A stretch of DNA of 64,000 nt from Oceanimonas doudoroffii (GTDB lineage: Bacteria > Pseudomonadota > Gammaproteobacteria > Enterobacterales > Aeromonadaceae), in assembly GCF_002242685.1 (NCBI RefSeq), contig NZ_NBIM01000003.1, positions 191,636 through 255,635 of the forward strand, read 5' to 3'. Position 1 is the first letter of the stretch; each line of letters begins with the position of its first letter. Under the pieces are notes generated by a model. The model was given only the letters and a program-made list of their open reading frames with translations, did no database searches and was not told the DNA's origin. Below are positions 27,828-36,545 of this stretch, piece after piece. A program made the translations under genes and the position numbers.

Positions 27828-28162
27828 ATAAAAGAACCGAATTCAAGCTGTGGCTGGCGCATCGCCTGAGCGGCATGCTGCTGGGGCTGTTCGTGGTCAT
27901 TCATATTACCGGCATGATTATCGCGATTCAGGGAGGCCTGTCCGCCTCCGAGATACTGCAGCGAACCAGCGGAAACTATTTACTCGGCCTGTTTTATGCC
28001 CTGTTTACCCTGGCGGCGGCCACCCATTCCGTTATCGGTCTGCGCACCGTGGCCAGGGAAGTCATGGGTTGGCAGGGAACAGGTGCCAACCTGGCGCTGG
28101 CCGTCTTTTTCCTGATGCTCTGTATCACGGGTATTTCTGCGGTAGGAGGCCTGGTGCTATGA
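27824..28162 (+). CDS. SDH/FRD-like membrane anchor, cytochrome b subunit (SdhC type)
   Basis: The 112-residue protein has three hydrophobic helices. It carries WLAHRLSGMLLGLFVVIHI, the HRxSG motif of SdhC, and an ATHSVIGLR histidine in the second helix that can ligate haem b. It overlaps the iron-sulfur gene by ATGA and the next anchor gene by ATGA. With the following gene it should form the quinone site. Confidence 0.85.
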   Translation: MNKRTEFKLWLAHRLSGMLLGLFVVIHITGMIIAIQGGLSASEILQRTSGNYLLGLFYALFTLAAATHSVIGLRTVAREVMGWQGTGANLALAVFFLMLCITGISAVGGLVL

Positions 28163-28497
28163 AAAAGAACCGAGACAAAAAAGAGTACTGGGCGTCCTTT
28201 GTCCAGCGCTGGTCGGGCGTGGCCCTGGCCCTCTTTCTTCCCTTTCACTTTATGGTGCTGAGCCTGATCTTGCAGGGCCCGGAAGTACTGGACGGCTTTC
28301 TTTACTGGGCGGATGCGCCCCTCGTCAAGTTTGCCGAGGCCGGTCTGGTGGGCCTGCTGGCCATTCACCTGCTGGGGGGTGTCCGGCTGTTGATTATCGA
28401 GTTCTTTGCCTGGAAAGAATGGCAGGGCTACCTGATATCCGCTGCCGCCACCGGTGCCGCCGCAACAGGTTGTTTATTTCTTCTGAGGGCACTCTGA
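28159..28497 (+). CDS. SDH/FRD-like membrane anchor, second subunit (SdhD type)
   Basis: The 112-residue protein has three hydrophobic helices, with FVQRWSGVALALFLPFHF at the start and GLLAIHLLGGVRLLIIEF in the second half. Both anchors of this complex carry an RxSG-like motif followed by His, so they may be related by duplication. It starts within the preceding stop codon. A 55-base spacer precedes the flavoprotein gene. Confidence 0.82.
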   Translation: MKKNRDKKEYWASFVQRWSGVALALFLPFHFMVLSLILQGPEVLDGFLYWADAPLVKFAEAGLVGLLAIHLLGGVRLLIIEFFAWKEWQGYLISAAATGAAATGCLFLLRAL

Positions 28498-28552
28498 GTA
28501 TTTGGCCTTAAAACATTCGATGGTGTCCTTTGCAGGATAACGAGGGGAATTT

Positions 28553-30298
28553 ATGAATATTGAAACCAAACAGACCGATATTCTTATTCTGGGCTCTGGT
28601 GGCGCCGGCCTGTTTGCCGCACTGCATTCCTACAGAAGCAACCCGGAACTGAAGATCACCGTGGCCGTCAAGGGCCTGCTGGGCAAATGCGGCTGCACCC
28701 GCATGGTACAGGGGGGCTATAACGTAGCCCTGAATCCGGGGGATTCGGTAGAGCGCCATTTTATGGATACCATTCACGGCGGCTACTGGATTCCCAACCA
28801 GGAGCTGGCCTGGAAACTGGTAGAAACAGCCCCCGGCCGCGTGCTGGAGCTGGAAAACGAGATCGGCTGTTTCTTTGATCGGGTGGAAGACGGCTCCCTG
28901 CACGGCAAGGCGTTCGCGGGCCAGACCTTTGATCGCACTATTCACAAGGGGGATCTGACCGGTATCGAGATCATCAACCGGCTGTCCGAGCAGGTCTGGG
29001 CCCGTCCCATCGACCGGCTCGAGGATCACAGGGCCATCGAGATTATCAAATCCGAGGACGGCGAGCGGATTGCCGGCATTCTGATGGTCAACCTGCGCAC
29101 CGGCAAGCCGCTGTTTGTGCAGGCCAAGGCGGTCATGCTGGGCACCGGTGGCGGCCCGACCATGTATCGCTATCACACCCCTTCCGGCGAAAAATCCTGC
29201 GACGGCCTGGCCATGGCGCTGCGAGCCGGGCTGAATCTGCGCGACATGGAAATGGTGCAATTCCACCCCACCGGCCTGCTGGCAGGAGAAGGTACCCGGC
29301 TGACCGGCACAGTGCTGGAAGAAGGGCTGCGCGGGGCCGGCGGACACCTGCTCAATGGCAAGGGTGAGCGCTTTATGCACTCCTATGACGAGCGTGGCGA
29401 GCGCGCCACCCGCGACGTGGTCTCCCGCTCCATTTATCGCGAGATGCGCAAGGGCAACACCACCAAGAGCGGCGGTGTGCATATCAGCATGGGCCACCTG
29501 GGTCCGGACAATGTACGCGAGAAGTTCAAGGGTATGGTCAGCCGCTGCCAGGACGTGGGCGCAGATCTCGCCGGCGGTCTGGTGGAGGTGGTGCCCACCG
29601 CCCACTACATGATGGGGGGCGTTGAGGTCAACGTGAACTGCGAAACCACCCTGCCGGGGCTCTACTGCGCCGGTGAGGATGCCGGCGGCGTCCATGGCGG
29701 TAACCGCCTTGGCGGCAACGGAGTGGCCAACTCCACCGTATTTGGCGGCATTGCCGGTGATGTGATGGCTGACTGGGTAGAACGCGAGGGTCGCTTTGCC
29801 GAGCCGGATCAGGCGAGCATGGCCCGAGCCATGGACTTTATCGAGACCCCCTTCCGCAACCAGCCGGGGGATCTCAATGACCTTCGTTACCGGCTGCTCG
29901 ACAAGATGTGGGATGACGCCGGCATTATCCGCAATGCCGAAGGGCTGGAGCGTGCCTACAAGGATGTGCTGGCCATTCGTGAAGAGCTGCTGCAACTGGG
30001 TATTCCCGAGCGGGCCAAGGCCTATAACCAGACCTGGCACGACTGGCTGAACCTGCATTCCCAGATCAGCGTCAGCCTCACCATTATCAAGTCGGCGCAG
30101 CTTCGCAAAAATTCCCGGGGCGCGCATTTCCGGGATGATTACCCCGACAAGGGCGATCTGGAGACCTCGACCTATATCCGGTCGAGCCAGCATGGCAATG
30201 AGATAGCAGTGACAGAAGTTCCGGTGGAGTTCACTCGGGTCAAACCCGGGCAGACCCTGATTATGGAAGAGCAAGAAGCGAAAATGGGAGTCGCATGA
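28553..30298 (+). CDS. SDH/FRD-like flavoprotein subunit with altered FAD attachment site
   Basis: The 581-residue flavoprotein of the SdhA/FrdA family has an FAD dinucleotide motif ILILGSGGAGLFAAL. Substrate-site residues are MVQFHPTGL, ATRDVVSRSIYREM (proton-shuttle Arg) and TAHYMMGGVEV, and GLYCAGEDAGGVHGGNRLGGN follows. Where SdhA/FrdA have Ser-His-Thr with FAD bound covalently to His, this protein has Gly-Cys-Thr (Cys48), so classical histidyl-FAD is impossible. It is therefore probably not housekeeping succinate dehydrogenase but a paralogue for another saturated or unsaturated acid. It overlaps the next gene by ATGA. Confidence 0.88.
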   Translation: MNIETKQTDILILGSGGAGLFAALHSYRSNPELKITVAVKGLLGKCGCTRMVQGGYNVALNPGDSVERHFMDTIHGGYWIPNQELAWKLVETAPGRVLELENEIGCFFDRVEDGSLHGKAFAGQTFDRTIHKGDLTGIEIINRLSEQVWARPIDRLEDHRAIEIIKSEDGERIAGILMVNLRTGKPLFVQAKAVMLGTGGGPTMYRYHTPSGEKSCDGLAMALRAGLNLRDMEMVQFHPTGLLAGEGTRLTGTVLEEGLRGAGGHLLNGKGERFMHSYDERGERATRDVVSRSIYREMRKGNTTKSGGVHISMGHLGPDNVREKFKGMVSRCQDVGADLAGGLVEVVPTAHYMMGGVEVNVNCETTLPGLYCAGEDAGGVHGGNRLGGNGVANSTVFGGIAGDVMADWVEREGRFAEPDQASMARAMDFIETPFRNQPGDLNDLRYRLLDKMWDDAGIIRNAEGLERAYKDVLAIREELLQLGIPERAKAYNQTWHDWLNLHSQISVSLTIIKSAQLRKNSRGAHFRDDYPDKGDLETSTYIRSSQHGNEIAVTEVPVEFTRVKPGQTLIMEEQEAKMGVA

Positions 30299-31236
30299 TG
30301 AGCGCAAAACGGATACCCCAGCAACTGGTACTGGAAACGGCAACGGCACTGATGGCACGGGCGGCAATCGACATTCCCCCCGATTACAAGCAGGCCCTGC
30401 AGCAGGCGGCCAGCCAGGAAACCGAAAACCTGTCCTGCTTTGTGATCAAGACCATGCTGGAAAACTACGACGTGGCCGAAAAAGACCGCCGACCCATGTG
30501 TGCCGACACCGGCCTGCCGCGGTTTTATGTCAAGGCGGGGAACGAGGCCATGGTGGAAGGGGGCTTTGTGGCCCTGGAACACGCCGTGCGTGAGGCGGTG
30601 GTCAGGGGCACCCAGGAGATCCCGCTGCGCCCGAACCGCGTGCATCCGTTAACCCGCAAGGACAACAACAACAACCTGGGCATCCATGCTCCGGAAATCG
30701 AATATACCTTTGAGCCGGGCGGAGACTGGATTGACCTGATCACCGTGCATAAAGGCGGCCTGTTCGGTACCGATTACCGTATGTTGTTTCCGGGCGACGG
30801 TATCGACGGTATCAAGCGGTTCTTTCTCGACACCATGGCGTCGTTCGGACGCCGGGGCCTGGCCTGTCAGCCCGCCATCATAGGGGTGGGCCTGGGCGGC
30901 AACAAGGACACCTGTATGCGTATTGGCAAAGAAGCCGCCTGTCTGCGGGTGGTGGGTGATGTCAACCCGGATCCGGAGGTCGCCAGACTAGAACAGGAGC
31001 TGAAAGAGCTGGGCAACAGCATTGGCATGGGGCCCATGGGCTTCAAGGGCAACACCCTGGTGGTCGACTGCCATGTTGAGGTGGCCTACACCCACACCGG
31101 GGGCATGCCAATGAGCATTCATTCCTTCTGTCACTCCTCCCGCCGGGCCGCGGCGCGTATTTACAGCGATGGCCGGGTGGAATTCAGGGACGATCCCCAG
31201 TGGTTCACCGACTTTTATCGCAGGGAGGGTATCTGA
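30295..31236 (+). CDS. Class I fumarase/tartrate dehydratase-like hydratase, alpha subunit
   Basis: The 313-residue protein matches the N-terminal domain of iron-sulfur class I fumarases and TtdA. It has three Cys in conserved settings for a [4Fe-4S] cluster: RPMCADTGLP, GNKDTCMRIG and SFCHSSRRAA. Also conserved are NRVHPLTRKDNNNNLG and GLGGNKDT. Such enzymes add water across a C=C next to a carboxylate (fumarate, mesaconate) or dehydrate tartrate. The substrate is not given by the sequence. It lies directly between the dehydrogenase flavoprotein and its own beta subunit with overlapping codons. Confidence 0.9.
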   Translation: MMSAKRIPQQLVLETATALMARAAIDIPPDYKQALQQAASQETENLSCFVIKTMLENYDVAEKDRRPMCADTGLPRFYVKAGNEAMVEGGFVALEHAVREAVVRGTQEIPLRPNRVHPLTRKDNNNNLGIHAPEIEYTFEPGGDWIDLITVHKGGLFGTDYRMLFPGDGIDGIKRFFLDTMASFGRRGLACQPAIIGVGLGGNKDTCMRIGKEAACLRVVGDVNPDPEVARLEQELKELGNSIGMGPMGFKGNTLVVDCHVEVAYTHTGGMPMSIHSFCHSSRRAAARIYSDGRVEFRDDPQWFTDFYRREGI

Positions 31237-31970
31237 TGAGCCAGATGAGAGTGGTCAAACTGCAAGTACCGGTATCCCAGGAAGATGTCGACAAGCTGGA
31301 GCAGGGGGATGTGGTTTACCTGACTGGTACCCTCTATACCGCCCGGGAAGGGGTGTACAAAAAAGTTCTGGAAAGTGGGGATGAGCTGCCGGTCGACATT
31401 CGCGCTATATCCAATGTCAACTTTCACTGTTCGCCGGCCGCCAGCCCCAATACCGAAGGAGGCTACGATGTGGGCGCGGTGACCGCCACCGCCAGCTTCC
31501 GCTTTGGCAAGTGGATGAAGGACTGGTTCGACACCTCCGGCGCCAAGATCATTATCGGCAAGGGCGGCATGCCGGAAGAAGCCTACCGCGAGGTGTTTAT
31601 GCCTTATGGAGCCCGCTACCTGTCCACGGTGGGATACGGCGCCGGCGCCCTGCTGGGGCGTGGCATCAAACGGGTAAAGGATGTGCACTGGCTGGAAGAA
31701 AACGGCATCGCCCAGGCCATGTGGATCTTTGAAGTGGAAGAAATCGGCCCCTTTATTGTTGATAACGACCGGGAAGGCAACAGCCTGTTCGTCAACCATG
31801 AGCGCGCCGTCAACGCCAAACTGGAAAAGCTGTATGAGGGGCTCAAACCCCCCGCCCTGAAACGTTACGGTGAAACCACCAGCCGCGCCGATGAAGTGAT
31901 CGGCGAGCCGGACAATACCCCCATTCAAATTGTCAATGTAATGCCATATCAAGGGAGTGATAAAAAATGA
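31236..31970 (+). CDS. Class I fumarase/tartrate dehydratase-like hydratase, beta subunit
   Basis: The 244-residue protein corresponds to the C-terminal swivel domain of class I fumarases (TtdB). Signatures are LQVPVSQEDVDKLEQGDVVYL, TGTLYTAREGVYKKVLE, KIIIGKGGMPEEAY and AMWIFEVEEIGPF. The start at 31236 shares one base with the alpha-subunit stop (TGATG); a longer frame from 31200 lies inside the alpha gene. Separate subunits suit archaeal- and TtdAB-type enzymes. Confidence 0.9.
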   Translation: MSQMRVVKLQVPVSQEDVDKLEQGDVVYLTGTLYTAREGVYKKVLESGDELPVDIRAISNVNFHCSPAASPNTEGGYDVGAVTATASFRFGKWMKDWFDTSGAKIIIGKGGMPEEAYREVFMPYGARYLSTVGYGAGALLGRGIKRVKDVHWLEENGIAQAMWIFEVEEIGPFIVDNDREGNSLFVNHERAVNAKLEKLYEGLKPPALKRYGETTSRADEVIGEPDNTPIQIVNVMPYQGSDKK

Positions 31971-33457
31971 ACCAGTTAGGACACCATATTAATGGCGAAA
32001 CCGTCACCGGTCGCGGTGACCGTCACAGCGCGGTATTCAACCCCGCCACCGGCCTGCAGACTGCCCAGCTGACCCTGGCCACGGGCGCGGAAGTGGAGGA
32101 CGCCATTCAGGCCGCCACCCGGGCCCTACCTTCCTGGTCGGCCACCCCGGCGGTACGCCGGGCCCGTATCATGATGAAGTTTCTGCAACTGCTGAACGAC
32201 AACATCGATGAACTGGCTTTGCTGATCTCCAGGGAACACGGCAAGGTGCTGGACGATGCCAGGGGGGAAGTTACCCGGGGCATTGAGGTGGTGGAATTCG
32301 CCTGCGGCATTCCACACCTGCTAAAAGGCGAATATAGCGAAAACGTGGGCACCCGGGTCGACAGCTGGTCCGTCCGCCAGCCGGTGGGCGTCTGTGCCGG
32401 CATTTCCCCGTTCAATTTTCCGGTCATGGTACCGCTGTGGATGTTCCCCATCGCCATCGCCTGCGGCAACACCTTCATCATGAAGCCGTCGGAAAAGGAC
32501 CCCACCAGCACCCTCCGCCTGGCCGAGCTGTTTGCGGAAGCGGGGCTGCCCGCGGGCGTGTTCAACGTGGTCAACGGTGACAAAGAAGCGGTGGATACGC
32601 TACTGACCCATCCGGGGATCAGCGCGGTCAGCTTTGTGGGCTCCACCCCCATTGCCCGCTATGTACAAAGGGTCGGCATCGAACACGGCAAGCGGGTGCA
32701 GGCGCTGGGCGGAGCCAAAAACCACGCCATCATCATGCCGGATGCCGATCTGGACTCAACGGTCAATGCGCTGATGGGCGCGGCCTATGGCTCGGCCGGC
32801 GAGCGCTGCATGGCTATATCGGTGGCCGTGGCGGTCGGTGACATTGCCGACCCTCTGATGGCCGCCCTGAAGGAACGGTTGGAAGAGTTACGGGTGTTGC
32901 CCGGCACTCATCCCGACGCCGAGATGGGGCCACTAGTCACCCGGGAACATCTGGACACAGTGCTCAGCTTTGTGGACAGCGGCCTGAAAGAAGGCGCCAA
33001 GCTAGTCGTCGATGGTCGCCGGACCGATCATCCGGATCACGGAGACGGCTTTTTTATGGGCGGTTGCCTGTTTGACCATGTCACCCCCGACATGCGCATT
33101 TACCAGCAGGAGATCTTCGGGCCCGTGCTCTCCGTGGTGCGGGTGGATGATTATGAGCAGGCACTGGAGCTTATCAACCGCCATGAATACGGCAATGGCA
33201 CCGCCATTTTTACCCGCGAAGGACATGCCGCCCGCGAGTTTGCCGCCCGCGTTCAGGCTGGCATGGTGGGCATTAACGTGCCCATCCCCGTGCCTATGGC
33301 CTTCCACAGCTTTGGCGGCTGGAAAGGCTCCCTTTTTGGCGACCATCATATGCACGGCATGGAAGGCGTGCGCTTCTTCACCAAGCTAAAGACCATTACT
33401 TCCCGCTGGCAGGAAAACAACACCCAGTCTCAGTTTTCCATGCCGACCATGAAGTAA
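31967..33457 (+). CDS. CoA-acylating (methyl)malonate-semialdehyde dehydrogenase, MmsA-like
   Basis: The 496-residue aldehyde dehydrogenase superfamily protein has GVCAGISPFNFPVMVPLWMF, the NAD site FVGSTPIARY and catalytic Cys in SAGERCMAISVAV, the pattern of MmsA/IolA. The family converts methylmalonate or malonate semialdehyde with CoA and NAD+ to propionyl- or acetyl-CoA plus CO2. It overlaps the hydratase beta gene (ATGA) and so belongs to the same pathway. This implies that the pathway produces a 3-oxoacid semialdehyde (inference). Confidence 0.88.
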   Translation: MNQLGHHINGETVTGRGDRHSAVFNPATGLQTAQLTLATGAEVEDAIQAATRALPSWSATPAVRRARIMMKFLQLLNDNIDELALLISREHGKVLDDARGEVTRGIEVVEFACGIPHLLKGEYSENVGTRVDSWSVRQPVGVCAGISPFNFPVMVPLWMFPIAIACGNTFIMKPSEKDPTSTLRLAELFAEAGLPAGVFNVVNGDKEAVDTLLTHPGISAVSFVGSTPIARYVQRVGIEHGKRVQALGGAKNHAIIMPDADLDSTVNALMGAAYGSAGERCMAISVAVAVGDIADPLMAALKERLEELRVLPGTHPDAEMGPLVTREHLDTVLSFVDSGLKEGAKLVVDGRRTDHPDHGDGFFMGGCLFDHVTPDMRIYQQEIFGPVLSVVRVDDYEQALELINRHEYGNGTAIFTREGHAAREFAARVQAGMVGINVPIPVPMAFHSFGGWKGSLFGDHHMHGMEGVRFFTKLKTITSRWQENNTQSQFSMPTMK

Positions 33458-33614
33458 CCGGCCTGAGTCAGGGCCACGCAAAACGTAAATAAACCCGGGT
33501 GCCCGGTTCCCTGACCGGACGCCATGACTGACGGCTTGCTAACGCCTGAGAAAAGCTTCCCTGCTCCGCAGCAGGCGGCAATAAATATCCAACATTACAC
33601 GAGTGGAGAAAGTC

Positions 33615-33941
33615 ATGTTTATCGATGAGCGTATTTATACCCTGAAAAACGGCAAACTGGGGGAGTTCCTCAAGCTGTATGAGGAGCTGGGAAAAGACGT
33701 TCAGGTCCGGATTCTTGGCAATATGATCGGCTATTTCCATACCGATATCGGCCCCCTGAATCAGGTTGTGCATATGTGGGGATATGAATCCCTGGATGAC
33801 AGGTGGCAACGACGCAAGGAGCTACAGGCCAGTGAGGAGTGGCTGAAGTATGCCCTGCAGATGCGCCCGCTGGTGCAGAGCATTGAAAACAAGATACTGA
33901 TCCCCGAGCCCTGGAGCCCCATCGGCGGTAACCAGAACTGA
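33615..33941 (+). CDS. NIPSNAP family protein
   Basis: The 108-residue protein MFIDERIYTLKNGKLGEFLK has the beta-alpha-beta pattern of the NIPSNAP (dimeric alpha-beta barrel) family, with VHMWGYESLDDRWQRRKEL and a conserved C-terminal PWSP. GTGGAG lies upstream of the ATG at 33615. It follows the dehydrogenase gene after a 157-base untranslated stretch with no convincing gene, so it may have its own promoter. NIPSNAP proteins recur in catabolic gene clusters, but their reaction is generally unknown. A strong terminator follows. Confidence 0.85.
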   Translation: MFIDERIYTLKNGKLGEFLKLYEELGKDVQVRILGNMIGYFHTDIGPLNQVVHMWGYESLDDRWQRRKELQASEEWLKYALQMRPLVQSIENKILIPEPWSPIGGNQN

Positions 33942-33963
33942 CTATAATTCCTTATCTTTTTTG

Positions 33964-33997
33964 CAGCAGGATGTGCTCCCATCCTGCTGTTTTTTTG
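33964..33997 (+). terminator. Rho-independent terminator of the catabolic operon
   Basis: CAGCAGGAT and ATCCTGCTG form a 9-bp stem around an 8-nt loop, followed by eight T. It lies 23 bases after the NIPSNAP stop. Confidence 0.93.
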
Positions 33998-34084
33998 CCT
34001 ACCACTTTATGCCGGCGCTCGGCTCATACCGAACGGACTCAACATTTGTTCAAACTGTCAAAGTCAGGATCTGCCCGCATAAAG

Positions 34085-34105
34085 ATACCGGGTCAAGCCC
34101 GGTAT
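34085..34105. repeat. REP-like hairpin between convergent island operons
   Basis: ATACCGGG-TCAAG-CCCGGTAT is a perfect 8-bp stem with a TCAAG loop, a shape shared by common proteobacterial intergenic repeats. The surrounding 33998-34165 contains nothing else I can support. Confidence 0.5.
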
Positions 34106-34165
34106 GGCGGTATTTTACATGCGACTGGCTGTTAGACATTGATCACTTCTTTAGTGGGGTTGGTA

Positions 34166-34939
34166 TCAGAACCCCGCCAGCAGCAAACGCCCTGCCAGCA
34201 CTACTCCAAAGAACAGCAAAAACAGCCAGATCACCTTCTGAAACAGCTCCGCATTCATGCTGCCGGTTAACCGATTGCCCACCAGGGTGGCCAGCGCGGC
34301 CAGTGGCAAAAACAGCAGGTAAAATCCGACAAGACGGGGCGTGATCAGGCCGGCAGACACGTACCCCACCGGGATCAGCACACCACTCAGAATATAAAAG
34401 CCGCTGATGGTACTTTTGAACTGGCTCTGGCTCCAGCCACGCAGACCCCCGTAAATGGTAAAGACGATGCCCCGCAGGGCATAGGCCGAGCCCAGCATAC
34501 CGGCCAGACCGCCAAAGAAATAGCTCCAGCCATCTCCCTTCAGCTGGAAACCGGGATTCGGCAACAGCTTCCAGCAGGCCATGGAGATAAGCAGTATGCC
34601 CAGCAACCCCTTCACCACCTGCTCATTGCCCAGGCTCAGCAGCAACACACCCAAGGGCACTCCCAGCAGGGCCGCAATGGTGGTTCGCTTCAGGGAGCCG
34701 GCCTGCAGGTAATGCCGGTCTTTCCACAGCGCCATAAAGGAAATGGTGGTGGACAGACCGATCAGCAGGGGTACTGCCTCCCGCAGCTCGATAAACAGGG
34801 TCAGCAGCGGCACCGCCACCAGACCATCGCCAAACCCGATGGCAGCCCGCAATAGCAGGGCCACAAACAGGATTAAAGCGATATAGCCCAGATAACTCAC
34901 GTTCATCGCAAGGCCTAGGGATGAAAGCACATAGTCCAT
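34166..34939 (-). CDS. TauE/SafE family (DUF81) anion exporter
   Basis: The 257-residue protein has about eight hydrophobic segments in two repeats, with ALLLRAAIGFGDGLVAVPLL in the first and MLGSAYALRGIVFTIYGGL in the second, typical of TauE/SafE. The start at 34939 has AAGGAGAATCG upstream; an in-frame extension to 34999 is not family-like. It is the last gene after tctCBA. Family members export sulfite, sulfoacetate or related anions. Presence in this cluster may mean the substrate contains sulfur, or that an organic acid by-product is expelled (inference). Confidence 0.85.
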   Translation of the reverse strand: MDYVLSSLGLAMNVSYLGYIALILFVALLLRAAIGFGDGLVAVPLLTLFIELREAVPLLIGLSTTISFMALWKDRHYLQAGSLKRTTIAALLGVPLGVLLLSLGNEQVVKGLLGILLISMACWKLLPNPGFQLKGDGWSYFFGGLAGMLGSAYALRGIVFTIYGGLRGWSQSQFKSTISGFYILSGVLIPVGYVSAGLITPRLVGFYLLFLPLAALATLVGNRLTGSMNAELFQKVIWLFLLFFGVVLAGRLLLAGF

Positions 34940-35024
34940 TATCGATTCTCCTTGAAGACATTGATAAAAAAATGGCTGCCAACACGGGTTGACAGCCATT
35001 GTTCAGCCGAACAAATAAAACCAA

Positions 35025-36545
35025 CTATTGAAGAGATGAGGCTACGGTCGTTCCTCCTTTTTTCTTACTCTTTCCACAAAAGTGGCTTTTGACAAGAAAG
35101 AATACGGTCAGCGCGGTCAGGGACCAGAATACCCAGGTGATCACTCCACGGAACAAAATACCGAAGTCACCGTTGGACATCAGCATGGATTGTCGGAAAT
35201 TGTCCTCAAGCAGCGGGCTGAGAATAAAGGCAATCAGAAAAGGCGCCGAGGGCACATCCAGCCGCAGAAAGAGATAACCCAGCAGGCCCAGAACAAACAT
35301 CACCACAATATCAAACATGGAGTTGTTCACCGCATAGGCGCCATAAACACAGAGCACCAGCACCGCCGGCATAAGTATGGACTTAGGTACGTCCGCCACA
35401 AATCTGAAAATGCGAATGGAGAATCCGCCGATAAAAAACAGGAAGAAAGAACTTAACAGCAGCCCCATAAAGAGGGCATACACCAAGCTGCCATTGGTCT
35501 CAAAAAGCATGGGGCCGGGCTGAATGCCGTGGATCATAAAGGCGCCGATAATAATAGCGGTGATCACATCACCGGGAATGCCCAGCGCCAACAAGGGAAT
35601 AAGGGTAGAGCCGCACACCCCGTTATTGCCCGCTTCCGCCGCGGCTACCCCTTCTATTTCCCCCTTGCCAAAGTTCTGCTTGTTGCAGGACTTGCGTTTG
35701 GCCTCACTGTAGGACAGAAAGGCGGCAGGGGCGGCGCCGATACCCGGAATGGCCCCGAGCACCACACCGATAAAACTGCCCCGGCAGATGGAGCGAAAAC
35801 AGCGCTTGTATTCCTGCAGGGACACCAAGTTGCTGCCCAGCTGGCGCACCTTGCCGTTGTCATCGGACGGGTTCAGGGCAAAGGCAATAATCTCCGGCAG
35901 GGCAAACAGGCCGATAAGCACCACAATAAAGTTGAGCCCGCTCATCAGATCCACACTGCCCATGGTGAAGCGATCAGTGCCGTACACCAGATCCAGGCCA
36001 ACGGTGGCCAGCAGCAGCCCCAGCGCGGCAGAGAACAGCCCCTTCATCAGGTGTTCACCGGAAATACCGGCAATGATCATTAGGGAGAACACCATCAGGG
36101 TGAAATATTCAGGCGGGCCAAAGCTCATAGCGAACGACGCCAGCCAGCCGGCAAACATAATCAGGGACAGGTTAGAAATGATGTCGGCGGTACAGGACGC
36201 ATACAGCGCCATGCCCAGCGCCTTGCCCGCCTGGCCCTTGTCGGCCATGGGGTAGCCGTCCAGAATGGTGGCACTGGACGCCGGCGTACCCGGTGTCTTG
36301 ATCAGAATGGCCGGTATGGAGCCTCCAAAGACGCCTCCCTTGTAAACCCCCAGCAACAGCAGGATGCCCACCACGGGCTCAAGGGCAAAGGTAAAGGGCA
36401 GGGTCAGCGCCACCGCCATGGTGGCGGACATGCCGGGAATGGCCCCACAGATAACCCCCACGGCCACCCCCACCGCCAGAGCCAGAATACTGCTCCACTG
36501 GGCAACCATGGAAAAAGCATCAAGCATTGTATCAAGCATACTCAT
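35025..36545 (-). CDS. tctA: Tripartite tricarboxylate transporter large permease TctA
   Basis: The 506-residue protein has about twelve hydrophobic segments. TctA motifs are GVICGAIPGMSATMAVALTL, PGTPASSATILDGYPMA, GAIPGIGAAPAAFLSYS and LIPLLALGIPGDVITAI. It is the ion-coupled permease of a TTT system that receives substrate from TctC. It overlaps tctB (ATGA). The ligand is a carboxylic acid of unknown identity, presumably the substrate of the neighbouring SDH/hydratase pathway. Confidence 0.93.
   Translation of the reverse strand: MSMLDTMLDAFSMVAQWSSILALAVGVAVGVICGAIPGMSATMAVALTLPFTFALEPVVGILLLLGVYKGGVFGGSIPAILIKTPGTPASSATILDGYPMADKGQAGKALGMALYASCTADIISNLSLIMFAGWLASFAMSFGPPEYFTLMVFSLMIIAGISGEHLMKGLFSAALGLLLATVGLDLVYGTDRFTMGSVDLMSGLNFIVVLIGLFALPEIIAFALNPSDDNGKVRQLGSNLVSLQEYKRCFRSICRGSFIGVVLGAIPGIGAAPAAFLSYSEAKRKSCNKQNFGKGEIEGVAAAEAGNNGVCGSTLIPLLALGIPGDVITAIIIGAFMIHGIQPGPMLFETNGSLVYALFMGLLLSSFFLFFIGGFSIRIFRFVADVPKSILMPAVLVLCVYGAYAVNNSMFDIVVMFVLGLLGYLFLRLDVPSAPFLIAFILSPLLEDNFRQSMLMSNGDFGILFRGVITWVFWSLTALTVFFLVKSHFCGKSKKKGGTTVASSLQ

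Noticed and set aside
27102-30298. Housekeeping succinate dehydrogenase or anaerobic fumarate reductase operon
   Set aside because: The gene order B-C-D-A, the missing FAD-linking His and the company of a hydratase, MmsA-like enzyme and TTT genes point to a specialised paralogue.
28508-30367. 619-residue minus-strand frame
   Set aside because: Antisense to the SDH-like flavoprotein, which has intact catalytic motifs; the minus frame has none.
30295-31970. Definite naming as L-tartrate dehydratase ttdAB
   Set aside because: Class I fumarases, mesaconases and tartrate dehydratases share these motifs; the substrate cannot be read from sequence.
33458-33614. Small gene or sRNA between mmsA-like and NIPSNAP genes
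   Set aside because: Only a weak CCCGGG-type dyad and no start/ribosome-site combination or terminator were found.
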